DNA of 64,000 nt from Lingula anatina (lineage: Eukaryota > Brachiopoda > Lingulata > Lingulida > Lingulidae), in NCBI RefSeq assembly GCF_001039355.2, contig NW_019775446.1, positions 65,835 to 129,834 of the forward strand. Direction: 5' to 3'. Position numbers and translations under genes: made by a program. Shown here in pieces: positions 48,901-60,838 of the stretch. Position 1 is the first letter of the stretch. Each line of letters starts with the position of its first letter. The notes beneath the pieces were generated by a model. That model searched no databases and was not told the DNA's origin. It worked only from the letters and a program-made list of their open reading frames with translations.

Positions 48901-51900
48901 TGTATATTTGAATAATTAAAACGTACAAATATATACATATCTGATGTATGCAAATTTAGAAGACTATCAGTTCTAATTAACGGATCACTACACCATAGTT
49001 ACTACTGGACTTGAATAGGAAATCATATATAGGGCATGTTAATATGACTTTCATATTTCGACCTTTGATCTTCTTTTGCACTTTTCTTTTCTAGCCACTG
49101 TGTCTCCAAAACTAGCAGAATAAACTCATAGTTACTGTTGAACTTGAAGAAGAAGTCATATATTGTACTTTTGTGCTTAATCTCCCTGGTGGTACAATAC
49201 CTGGTGGCAGTATTGTATATGTGATCACGTAGTTTGATGATGTTGCCTTAAGGTTTATCTTGATGCTTTTTGGAGGTACATACATGTAAGGGTGCATTCC
49301 CAGAGATTTAGATTTAGAACGACCTAAGTCAGCCGAGCGTGCACCATAGTTAATTACCCCCTTACAGCTTTTAGTAGGCGGGACAGACGCTTCAGCCAGC
49401 TAAGCTGACAGTAATCTAGTGAGACTCCCCACAGGGATAGATCGATCTAAAATCTATGGGAATGGGGTCTAACAGACCATTCCATTCGGTCATTCCATTT
49501 GGTCCATTCACCAAAAAAGGTCCTCATTTCATCATTTATTTAAACTGTTTTAAACTAATATAATAGCAAATTATTCATATGCATCAGGATTTGACATGGG
49601 AAATAATGACAAACAATACATACGGAAGTACAAAATCTTTTCTGGTTAAGACTTGCAAAAAGAGTTGTCAATTTCAGGTGCCATGGAAACATTTTTTAGA
49701 AATCTGTCAGATAAACACCCTTTTAAACTTTTAATCCACTGACCCACCTTTTCATCAACAAACAGACTAATATAACACTAAGAACACAGAGAAAGGCTGT
49801 GAAACAACATTGAATTGGTCAGCAAACAGATTAAAATTAATCAATATAATGCTGAAAACAACAGAAAGACTTTAGAACAACATTAAATTGGTTGACAAAC
49901 AGTCTATATATAATACTAAGAACACAGAGAAAGGTTTTAGAACATTAAATTGACTGACAAACAGACTTACATTACACTAACTTACAAACCCAGAGAAAAA
50001 CTTTAGAACAACATTAAATTGGTTGACAAATAGTCCATATATAACACTTAAGAACACAGAGAAAGACTTTAGAACAACATCAAAGCCAGAAAATATTGCT
50101 TGTATTTAACTCTAAGAAACTTTTCTGGTGATCAATTTAGATCCCATTCTTGAGAAGTTATATAACTACATGTATGATACATTTGATCAAAAGTATATAA
50201 ATTTTTTTCCTAGTTCTTTGATTGCCATTTAAGATGTCTTACTTTATTGTTATGTACGGAATCTGCACAAACAATGTCAGGAACAGAACACATGACAATC
50301 ATTTTATTCAATTTCCTTACAGCATTGTAAATGTGCTGGGGCATTTGAAGGCTGGAATGTGATCATCTGTACAGAGATAAGTAAGGAAGGTGGATTCAAG
50401 AGATTACTTGAAGCTGGAGGTGCAAAGGTCATAGCCACAAGGTGAGGAGAGAACTTAAAGGCAGTCTAACTTTCACTTGGATGTGGCCAAATATAAGATT
50501 TGGGTTAGTTATTAATTTACTTTGTGCATGTTAATGTTTTAAGCAGCTTATTTCAGTGACTTCAGTTTGCCTGTCAGAGATGAATTCACAAAAACAAAAT
50601 GATGTGAGTCAATCATGAGACTAGAATGTGAAAATGGGCTTTTTATTACTTTTATGGCACTGCATGCATCTTAAAACTTTGATATATTCTGAAAATCTTC
50701 AATAATAATAAACATTAAACACATGATAAAGAAGCCCTTTTGCTGGATGTATTTATTATCCAAAATGATAATTTCTGGAAATTTACAGTCTTCAACACAC
50801 CAAGGTAATTGGCATGATGTAGATAAGTTAGAAGGCTATAGTGATCATCGTAATATTGTGTGATTGTTATTATCACTTCACATTATCTACTCTCTTTGTG
50901 ATACACAAAGTTTCTCAATGACATCCTTGTTAGAGTCACTGACAAACAATTCTGGCATATAGCTGTTTTTGTGTTATCCTTTGCTAAACTAGCCCACCTA
51001 TTACAGGGGTCGAAACAGACGGTCGCCCACTCGCCAATGCGACTTAGAAACGTCCCGGGCGACTACCTGTCAGGGGTACTGGTCCGTTTTGGCGACCTCT
51101 GAAAAGTGCCGAACATCGTTGCCAAACCCACAGTCTGCGACGTTAAGCACTAGCCCGAGGCAATTGCCTACCTAAAGTGGCACGGGCTAGTTGTAATTTT
51201 GAACCTATTTTAACACTCAGTAAGATTTCAAAAATATGAGTCGCCAGTCTTCTTTGTCCCTGCCTCTAATTTGACGTTTCTAGATAGTATGATATGCCTC
51301 TCAGTTGAAAAAAACTCACACCTAGCTCAAACTACTGAATATTGATTAGTTGCTATAAATAACTTCACTGTAGTTATTAATAGTAGCAGTCTGTCTGATC
51401 AGCGTGTCGGCATCTTTTTATTTGACTAGTTTGTTGTCATGGCTACAAATTGCTGTCAATCAAGAAACTGGATCAGACCGGAATTCTTTGGTAATAGCAA
51501 CAGGTTTTGTCAAAACAACACTGTCTCCGAAGCAAGTGTAATGTATGCGTTATCTCATAGAACATTTAGGTTAGAACCACTTAGCAGACTGAGGGGTGGA
51601 GTACAGTATTCTATTTCCTTTTTTGTTTATATTTTTTATTTACAATTTTAATGTCCATGAGTAAATACATGGCAGTTACATAAATACCCTATGAACTATT
51701 CTTGACAATGTGGGATAGTTCGGTTTATGCCATGGCTACCCCTCCACACTTTGTCCTGATAAAGTCCTTGAAAAGTTGTTTTTAAAAATATATGACCAAA
51801 AGAATTGTTACCAAAAAATTGTAAGATGTTTGTTTAATTACCCTTACAGCACCTATGTATTTTAAATTAGAAGTGGCATTATATACCGATGTAATTGGAA

Positions 51901-54900
51901 ATAAATTGTCAGAAAAGAGCCATTGTCAATAAAAAGAATAGGAATTTAAAAAAAAAAAGATTTTGATTGCATATAAAAAATGGAAAAAAAGATATAATAA
52001 AAATATGAAAAGTAAGGGTAACTATATTCAGTATTACAAATTTAAACAAGGCAGCAAAGCTGTCAAATGTACAGACAAAAACCAGAAAATAAAAACGCAG
52101 GAAATAGGATACTGTCAATTCTGATAAACTAATGTATTATGCTTACTGTAACTGCATAGCCAACATCAAATTCTTATTCTGCATAACATTGGATTAGGAT
52201 GAAAGTAAAATGTGTATCAAGCATTAGACTAAGTTCCCATACCTAGATCAATCTAACAGGATCAATCCAACTCCAAGGGGTTTCTCAATAAATTGCTTNC
52301 TACCCCATCAACTGGAAATTAACCTGATTGACTTTGTTATTCACTTGCTCTACTTCTATAATAAGGTTTATAAGAAAGTACAGTATGGTACAACAACTCT
52401 TTACAGCATCTGCTTAAACTTTTTAAATGAATTATTTAAATTGGGCTAGTGTTTTTTGATTCGGGCTAGTAAAGTTTGAGAGAAGTTTTTTTTCGTTTCG
52501 CTTTCAACCCCGGCAATTAAAATTAAATTAATTTTTTAAGATTAAAATATGGATATATGTAGAAGTTATATTTATTTCATAATAATTTTTTATATATCCA
52601 TTATTTTTATATATTATGATGATGATGATGAGCTAGCAGAGGAGGATGTGTACAAACAGTTAAAGGAACTGACTAGAATATGAATGTGTTCAGATAATCA
52701 TATAGAAATAAAAATGGATGTTAAACATGTATGCGTTTTCATTATAGCTTTAAACAACTAATTTTTAACGTAAAATTTTACGGACCAGTACTTCTTGGTA
52801 CGGACCAGTACCTCTAAGGTCCACTGGTCCGTATTGGCCAGTCCTGCCCAAATTCTGTTTTGACCCCTGTAAAGACAGTTTGATTAAGTCAGGTCAGCCA
52901 AGCACAGTACATATAATCTTTTCCAATTACGATAATCACTCTGTTAAAAGACATTCTAATCCAATATATGCCACACACACACATACTAGTATATATAATG
53001 GAAGAACAGCTTTGACTCATTCAGTCCATCTTTGATATGAATTATTGATTTCAGAGTGGAAGGAGTTTCCATGTGTATGACCAGGGGAGGTTTGCCAAAG
53101 AGGTCCTACCTCTTTACTTCAAGCACAACAACATTGCAAGTTTTATCAGACAGTTGAACATGTGTAAGTATACAGAACAAAATGGAAAATGTGAGCTGCT
53201 TTAACTCATGGATTTGAAAAGCTGTATGGATCATGCTTTTGAGCTGGTTTCAGATGTAGCAGCTATGAAATTAACAGGAAATTATATTTTACCCACATAA
53301 ATGTCATATAGTAGACACAATTTAAAAAAAAATCAAAATATAATTATAAAATGCTTTTATGAACAATGACAATTTTCGTGTACAGAAATGAGTATAATGA
53401 GATATATGCATTATGCATAACTGTTATTGTTGGGTATATATTTCAACAACTTGTACTGTGCAAAGATGGAATAGACAAATATTAAATTAATTTTGAATTC
53501 GTATTTAGTACTGCAGTTTAGGTATGATGTGTGGCATGTTGGTTCTGTGGTAGCTTGTATAATTCAGCTTAACTCCTTCTTTTCAGATGGATTCCGTAAG
53601 GTGACCAATGTTGACCAGGGCAGCCTTAAAGTGGACAAAGATGACATGGAGTTTGCACACCCATATTTCTTGAAGGACCACGAGTACCTCTTGGACCTCA
53701 TCAAGAGAAAGGTAAGATGTGCAGTTTGAATTTTGAAAGAGCTTGGCAGCCTCTGTGTTATAATTGCATATATTAGGAACCCCAAAAGACAAAGCCAATT
53801 AATCAACTTTACTTACAACCAAACAGTGGGAACTTGAACTGGAAGTGAAAATTGTGAAAGCCCCAGAGGCATAATTATATCTTTAAGTGTACTGGTCCTT
53901 ACTGTATCACAAAACTATACTGTCCTGTGAAATTGGGCCTTAGAATGGCTTTAGGAGACCAGAATTCGAAGCAGCTTTAAGCTTCCAGTGATGTTAAAAT
54001 GCTCTGTTGTGATGACTTATTCTGTGTGACATTTACCACCGGTGACAGGATATTGCACTTGGAAAGAGACACTGTCAGGCACATAAGCCTTTCAAATGCC
54101 AGCTCAGATTTCATAATACTGTAATACATTGAAGATATTATGTGAAAGATGATAACTTAAAGATTTTTTTCCAGTGGTTTCTGGGAAATGCTATTACTGT
54201 TTTAAGAATGGGATTGGGTTAATTTGCTATGTAGAATATGCATACAGTGGGTGAAAGTTTTCAGGATTTTCAGTGTTCATTTAGTTTTTTCATATGGTCT
54301 ATATGCCATGAGAAATTGCAAGCTTCGTTTTCAGGATTTTTAGTTTTGTACAACTTTCACCCCTGAATATGCGAGATGTACAAAGCATACCAAATATTAT
54401 GTAGATTTTTTTAAACAGCCACTATAAAATGAACCACCCAGCATTTTATTGATGGAATGAGAGTTTTTTGCCCAAAAATGAATTGCAAGTGCAGCACAGG
54501 CCAGTTTCATGTTGCTGTGAAGATAAGCTGAATCTCAGCCAGTCTTATGATGGACAGGCACTGTCTAGACATAAAAATATGACGTGTGTCATAAATGCTC
54601 CAGACTGTTGAGCACTCTGTACCACACTCAAGTTTGTTATATATATATATAATTCAATGAACTTATCTCCTGTTATAAAAATTACCCAGGTATATTCCCA
54701 CATTGTCTGTTCTTTTTTAAGTGTACAGAGCTATTCAGACTTGTCAACAAATTTATACAGAGCTGTGTCTTATGGTTGCCTCATTTTGGCACCAACCCAA
54801 TGACATGTCTGTTGGATGCCAAAAGGAGGCTCACTTCTGGATGGGAATGGAACCTTGTTTTGGCACCAACCAAAACATCTGTTTGTTTTCTACACCTATC

Positions 54901-56735
54901 TTGAATGATGAATATAAAAAGAAACAAAAAAAAGAGAAAAATCAAAGCATTTAGCTTATTTTTTTTTGTTCAATGAATTATGAATTTATTACACCATCTT
55001 TGTTTTTACATCACAGCTTTATATTGACCTTTAGTAAGCCATATTGCACATTAGCAAGTAGGGAATAATGAATAATATGCTGATTGGTTATATTGTGTTT
55101 ATGTGCAGACACAGTATATCTGTTCATATAGCAATCACCTGCATCTGACTCCCTTGTTGTTTCTTTTTTTACTGTAAAAAAAAAAAAGGATAACAATGTG
55201 CCATATTACCCTCAAACCTACTGGAGCTTTTGTAAGGACTAAAATACAGCTTGATTATATTAAAAAAATCCTGATAGGCTTCTTTATTTTGTCTTAGGTT
55301 GGAGGTAGCACGCGAGATGACGTGAAGGTCCGACATGAGGACGTGTCCAAGGTTTTGAGTGACGTGAAGTCAATTCGTGGGAAGCAAGAAAACATGAATT
55401 CAAAATTGGATGGGATGAAGAGGTGAACCTTTTTAAAGGATATTGAATTAAAAATTTACCCCCTGTATATTTCTCCTTTCACTCTTCTCTTCTCTTCAGA
55501 ACAGCGTTTAAAATATTATTACATTTAAGGAAAATAGCTCTTGATATAAAATTTCCAGTGTCAAGTGATATCACCACAGGGTTTTGTTTCATCATGTGAT
55601 ACAATGTTTGTTTTTTTTTTCATGTGAAACAATATTTTTTACAGAGAAAACGAGGCATTATGGAGAGAAGTGGCCTCACTTCGACAAAAACACATGAAGC
55701 AACAACAGATAGTTAACAAGGTAAGTTTGTTTCTGGCAGTTACTGGTTAAACTGATAGTCTTTAGAAGTACTTATATAACACTCACTTATCATTTGAGTA
55801 TGCATCAAGAAATGTCTGTCTTCTGGAAGTCCAAGAGTACAGTCTTTAACTTGTTTTTATACACGTTATTTGAAAGACGGAATACATTTTGTTTTTATTG
55901 GTCACATTCAGAGTTTCCCCAGTATTTGGTATGCAGGGAATCCAATATCTATAATTTGGTTATAAGTTTACTGGGGGTCCAACTTAAGCAAGTCCAACCA
56001 ACCAACTCAAAAATTTGTATGCCTTCCAGCCATCTTTGGTAATATAGACCGTATTTTTAGTCTAATGGCCGTCCAAAGGACAGCAAGATGGCTCTCTGTG
56101 GAAACCCTTGGTCACATTTTTTTCTCTTTTTTGTAGTTAATTCAGTTTCTGATGCATCTTGTGGGAAGTCGTAAGGTTCTTGGGAAGCGGAAACTACCTC
56201 TAATGTTGAATGACTCCAGTCAGTTAGAGCCGAGCTGTAAAATCAGCCGACTGTCCGCTGACGAATCTCACACAGCAACGGTAAGTGATGTCTGGGAAGG
56301 TCAGAAAGAGTTTATCATTTCCTGTCAGAATTGGTTAGACAAAACTGGCCTTGAATTTCTTTGGATATTGGCAGGCAGAATTTTTTTTAATTCAACTTTA
56401 GACCTTGTTTGGTAAAAGTACGGTCAAAATTTGGTATTAAGTTAAAGTATTGCACTTTCTTTAAAGACCAACTTTGTGGGAATTTTTAATTTCACTAAAA
56501 TATGATGATTTTAATTATATAAAACAGCGTTTTAGTGAAGTTTGTACATTATATTCTTATACCTCATTTTACATCAGTAGTGACTTAATTATTTGTATGT
56601 CCCAGCCTCAGGACCCTTGTCAAGTGGACAACAAACCCCTGATTCATGAAGTGACCGACTTGAGTAACTTGGCTGGTATTGCAGAACAGACAGAGTCCAT
56701 TGTCCAGTCTCCAAAGCCTACAGATAATAGCAAGG

Positions 56736-56791
<56 letters not shown>

Positions 56792-59700
56792 AGATTTAAC
56801 GGAGAAGTGGGAGAGAGAGAGCATTTGTAAATCTAAATAAGTATCTTTTTACTCCAGTTTTGCTAAAAGAAAGAAAGAAAGAAATTTCCATAGATTTAGA
56901 TAGTTCAGACTGGTTATGCTGTATGAATTGTATATATATTTAACAGAGAGGACTGAGCATTCTGTGATATGAACCACATGTAATTTTTTCCCCACAGGGT
57001 GAAATGCCACAATCCAGCATGTCTAATGCAGACAATCCAGATGAGGCAACATTTAAAGAAACAGAGGAACTTATTCAGTCTTTGAGCGAACCCCTCAACA
57101 CCGAGAACTCGGCAGACAACTCACTGGACATGGCCCTGAGCAAGTAAGGAAGTGAACATTAGAAATAGCTTTAAGACCCTAGACTTAATGTAATAGTGGG
57201 ATTGAGAGTGGGGTCAGAAATTACTGTGGACTAATGAGTGTGGTGTAGCAATGAATAAAAGACATTTAAGGCTGTCTCAGATGATTTCCATTGAAATGTC
57301 ATAAAAGCAAGTTTTTTTTTTTTTTTTAATATCTGTATAGATAGAAAAGAATGAATGAAAAAGATTGTTTTGGGGATCAGATAGTAACATTAAAGTTGAA
57401 AATTGAGGTATTTAAGATAGAAATTTTGCATGTAAGTCATTTGAAAAGAGGAAAATTGATAGCTTAACAGTTGATTGCAATAAGTCAAAAGCTGACTACC
57501 TCACTCTTTGTATTTTGACATATTGCAATGAATTTTTCTTTGCCTTTTAGGATAACATCTCAACTTGTTCCAGCTATGTATTTTGTACACCTGGTTTGGA
57601 TGAGGTCTTTAGACATAAATATGTTTCCTGAAAGAAAAGAAATAGATAAAAGGGTTGTGGAATTGGACCTCATCAAAACCATTAATTTATAGTAAATATT
57701 GTCACTTCACTGTTTCACTTTCACTTGCACCATCTAATCACCCCCAACCTCAAGACTTACTCCAGCTTTTGGTATCTGCATACACAATGATATTGTTTCA
57801 TTCTCAATATTGACCATAACTACCAGTATTATCATCCCTATTCTCAGATTCTCTTTGAAATAATAACAAGTATGAATCTGGAGGCAAATTTCCATTTAGG
57901 TTGTTGCAGCAAATATTTGTGCCTTCCATCTCATCAAACATTGGTGATTACAATTTCTAACCATAGGAATCCTGTCTTACCTTAACACTGATGAAAACCA
58001 AAGATAGGACTGGCTACCTATGGTTACATATCATAACTTTTCTGGGTAACTCAATTCTGATAATTACTAATAAATGGATCCCCCTCCAAATTTAATTAAT
58101 TCTAAGTTAGCCCATTTTTGACCTATCTTGAAAATTGTATCAAAATCTGTTGATAACTTTTTGAGTTGGGCTGCTACCTAACAAACCAACAAAGGCAAAA
58201 ACATGGCCATCTTGATAGAGGTAATAACTTGGTCAGTTGAGAGAGCACTATTCTAAGTTAAACCATCAAACCTGGACTGGAAATGCACCCTGAAACTTGT
58301 ATAAGTGTCTGTAACAATGTTGTGATTAATGTTTTCTCACTTCAGCAGTAGCAGCAATGTTAGCGGTGGTAGTAATAATAACCCCACCTTTACAAGACAA
58401 AACAGTTTAAAACTACAGTAAGTGAAAGGGACTATTTGACCCGTGTTTATGTGCAGACAGCATCTGCCCGTTGGAGCCAAACTATTCACTTTACTTTGAT
58501 ACTTCATTATAACATATGTATATTTATCATTTATACTAACTTTGTGTTAAAGAGTAGCTTTGATGAAATAATAATGAAATGGTTTAGAAGTAAAGTCGTT
58601 TTTTTTTATTTGCTTATTTATTTATTGCAAATTTGTTGTAATGCAGTGTTCGTAATTCTGGACTCTGGGTTGTTTTGAATGCATTCCTAACAATTGGCTG
58701 TGCATGTTGCTTAACATTATTGCTATGTTGTGGTTGTAAGTGGGTCTCTGTTGTACAGAGTTTCCCAGGAATTGAGAAGTGGCTCCATCTGCTAAACACC
58801 ATAATAACTACTGCCATAACTGTTTTTCCCAGGGTACATGGTTCAAGTTTTTTGTAATACTTTATTGCATGTTTCATTTGCCAATTTCAAAGGGACTGGT
58901 TTTGTTTATTATTATTTTTTATTATTTTTTGATTTTATTTTTTCTATTTTTCATTTTATTTTTTGTTTTATTTAAAATGTATATTTCATTTTTGTTGTTT
59001 TATTTAGTTTGTTCATTTTTATTTATTTATTTATTTTTAGAGAGAAAGAGATAAATGTATTTATTCAATTTAAATTGTCTCAGTGACCATTATATTAAAT
59101 AAGATGATGCTCTACATTAAAAAGGATGCAAATTTCATAAAACTTCTGTTTAAGTCATTATTTGTTTTCAGCTCTTCTCTCTGGAGTTGCAAGGTTGAAC
59201 AAAGATGAACTGTCAGTTATTTGGCTACTTTCTCTACTGCCACATATTTTATAATACAATCAAAACATTTTATTTCTTTTGTTTTAAGTGCTTAATATTC
59301 TGTTTCAGAAATGACATGACAGATCACCTGGACACCTTGCAGACAGACCTGGATTCTCTTAAAGACATCCTCTCCGGAAGCTCCTACAACCTGGATCCTG
59401 CCATGATACTCGGGGTATGTCAGCCTAACTGGTGATCAGAAAGGTCTCATGAACAGGGGCTGTTTGGGGGGGTACTTTGTAATGATCCTGCCATTATACT
59501 TGGCTGTTCAGAGGGGGGGATACTATGAAATGATCCTGCTTTGACACTAGAGGTAAGTCACATAGTAGACCTGGCCAACATCCATATTGCATCATCAGTG
59601 GAGTAATCAAACCAAGGATGTTATACTGTCAGTTGGTGTAGTATCAATTGTTATCATCCTAACAGCTATTTTGTACTCACTAAAACAGTCTCTTTCAGTT

Positions 59701-60838
59701 GCAATTTTAAATTGGTTTTCAAAATAACTTTTTTGAATTTTTTTTTTTTTCAAATTTGGATTACACATTAAACAAAAGCCAGCATCTAACATACTTACAC
59801 ATTGGCTGACTGTGTTTTTACAGCTCTTTAACCCGGAGAGTCCAGCTCCCAATTTGTCACAAATTCCGAGCAACGTAAGTAAACTGTCCAATCAGAGTGC
59901 ACTTCAGGGGTTACGCTGGTATATTGCTTCTGGTGATCATGTAACAGAAGCTTTTTGACAAAATTTTGTTATTAAAAAGATTGGCAGGAGAAATTTGTAT
60001 GTCAAAAAATGTGATCAGATATTTTCTAACTAAAAATTAATTTCAATGTGAAAATAGATGGAAAGAAATGTTTTGAGTCAAAATATCTATTTTAGGCCAA
60101 TTTGCCAGCCTGGTCCCAGTCTACATTAAGATTAGATGACAGTTTTGACAAGTTTGATAACCACGTCTACACTGGTGTATTTTCTTCTTCATTGTGACTG
60201 CGTATTTAAGATTTACTTGCTGTTTATTGTTTATTTGCATAAAATAGATTTTTTTAAAGAAAAAATGTATATTATATAGATTCCCAAAAGCAGGAAAGCA
60301 GACTTGATGGGATATCTCCTTTTTTTAAATAAAAATGAATTGCATATGCAAGAGAATTACTAATGATAAGAGTAATGATACAGTAATTGTTTGAATATTT
60401 GTTGTTCAGATTTTCATGGATGAAGATGATTCAGCAAGAGATGGAACAATATTAGGTGAGCCTTGAGATGAAATGGTGTCATGTTGACTTCATAGCTTAC
60501 AAAGCTATTGTTCTTTACCTAACAGTTCCACAGACTTGATGTATAATTCGTTTTAACTATGTCCAATTTTGGCTTTGCATGAAATTAAATTTTTTTAAGG
60601 TTTGGACAGTTAAATCTCCCCTTTATTCAAACCTGTCTCCCCCGTATCTCCCTCAGGTAATGAGCTGATAGAGTACAACCCCCCAGAGGGTCTGCCCAAC
60701 CTGTTTGATCTCGTCCCAGTGGAAGACAACGTAGACGCCATCTTGGACCCTCTGAACAGCCCCCTGAGCCCAGCAGGAGACAAGGATAAGGACGGACCTA
60801 GCAAGGATTATCTGAGTAGCATGGAGGAGGTGGATTAA
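45976..60838 (+). CDS. HSF1: Heat shock transcription factor (HSF1-like), 13 exons plus one cassette exon
   Basis: Exons: 45976-46131, 53055-53163, 53587-53711, 55298-55422, 55645-55720, 56137-56280, 56606-56734, 56998-57143, optional 58346-58417, 59309-59414, 59824-59874, 60096-60176, 60410-60455, 60657-60838. Without the cassette it is 1476 nt, 491 residues (515 with it; human HSF1 529). The DNA-binding domain (28-130) reads [54 protein letters not shown]. The HR-A/B trimerisation coiled coil is about 135-215. HR-C, which represses trimer formation, is [19 protein letters not shown] at about 340-360. An acidic C-terminal activation region ends [10 protein letters not shown]. The factor trimerises on stress and binds heat shock elements. 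All phases agree. Intron 1 is 6.9 kb. The start MDELLFRRV is the first Met close to the domain; a longer open frame upstream lies in the promoter and is not favoured. Confidence 0.94.
47115..47294 (+). mobile_element. hAT-like element end, truncated copy
   Basis: Starts CAGGGGTCGAAACAGACGG and is almost identical for about 170 bp to 51004-51192, except that it lacks a block of about 22 bp (with TTTTGGCGACCTCTG). It stops next to a single N at 47295, so the truncation may be an assembly break. In HSF1 intron 1. Confidence 0.65.
47745..48091 (+). mobile_element. TTAA-flanked MITE, family C
   Basis: The element is bounded by TTAA at 47745-47748 and 48088-48091. Inside these, the left end AGGGATAATAACTCTTCG and the right end, read inverted, AGTGATAATAACTCTTCG form terminal inverted repeats. 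TTAA target duplication is characteristic of piggyBac and Kolobok elements. It has no transposase frame. A diverged copy lies at 29138-29339. Confidence 0.75.
49757..50083. repeat. Tandem repeat of about 63-73 bp, five units
   Basis: Units start near 49757, 49820, 49893, 49956 and 50024. They share GACAAACAG, ACACTAAGAACACAGAGAAA and TTTAGAACAACATTAAATTG. In HSF1 intron 1, just upstream of the BRCT-like exon. Confidence 0.75.
50323..50441 (+). pseudogene. Orphan BRCT-like exon inside HSF1 intron 1
   Basis: A 119-bp open segment reads [16 protein letters not shown], continues [17 protein letters not shown] and ends AKVIATR. The pattern of a short strand, an amphipathic helix with [13 protein letters not shown], is typical of BRCT domains, and the wording is close to TopBP1-type BRCT repeats (recalled, not searched). 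It is bounded by a strong acceptor (TTTCCTTACAG) and donor (AAG|GTGAGG). No companion exons were found nearby. Inclusion between HSF1 exons 1 and 2 would shift the frame and hit a stop, so it is not a normal HSF1 exon. It may be a captured or duplicated exon, or part of a nested gene I could not see. Confidence 0.55.
51004..52869 (+). mobile_element. Possible 1.9-kb hAT-like DNA transposon, non-autonomous
   Basis: The left end starts CAGGGGTCGAAACAGAC and the right end, inverted, reads CAGGGGTCAAAACAGAA. Subterminal sequence around GGTACTGGTCCGTTTTGG recurs inverted near the right end. An acidic in-frame tail ([20 protein letters not shown] then stop) at about 52617-52682 could be a transposase remnant. 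No transposase core is recognisable and the flanking 8-mers do not match, so it may be two separate copies. Another end-like GAAAGCGAAAC/CCCCGG lies near 52512. An N sits at 52299. Confidence 0.45.
56737..56790 (+). repeat. (GT)n microsatellite at the HSF1 exon 7 donor
   Basis: The donor reads AAG|GTAGGTGTGTG, so the GT array begins within the first six bases of intron 7 and runs for about 50 bp. Confidence 0.95.

Noticed and set aside
51439-51651. 70-codon frame inside the putative transposon
   Set aside because: No transposase motif and no similarity I can recognise.
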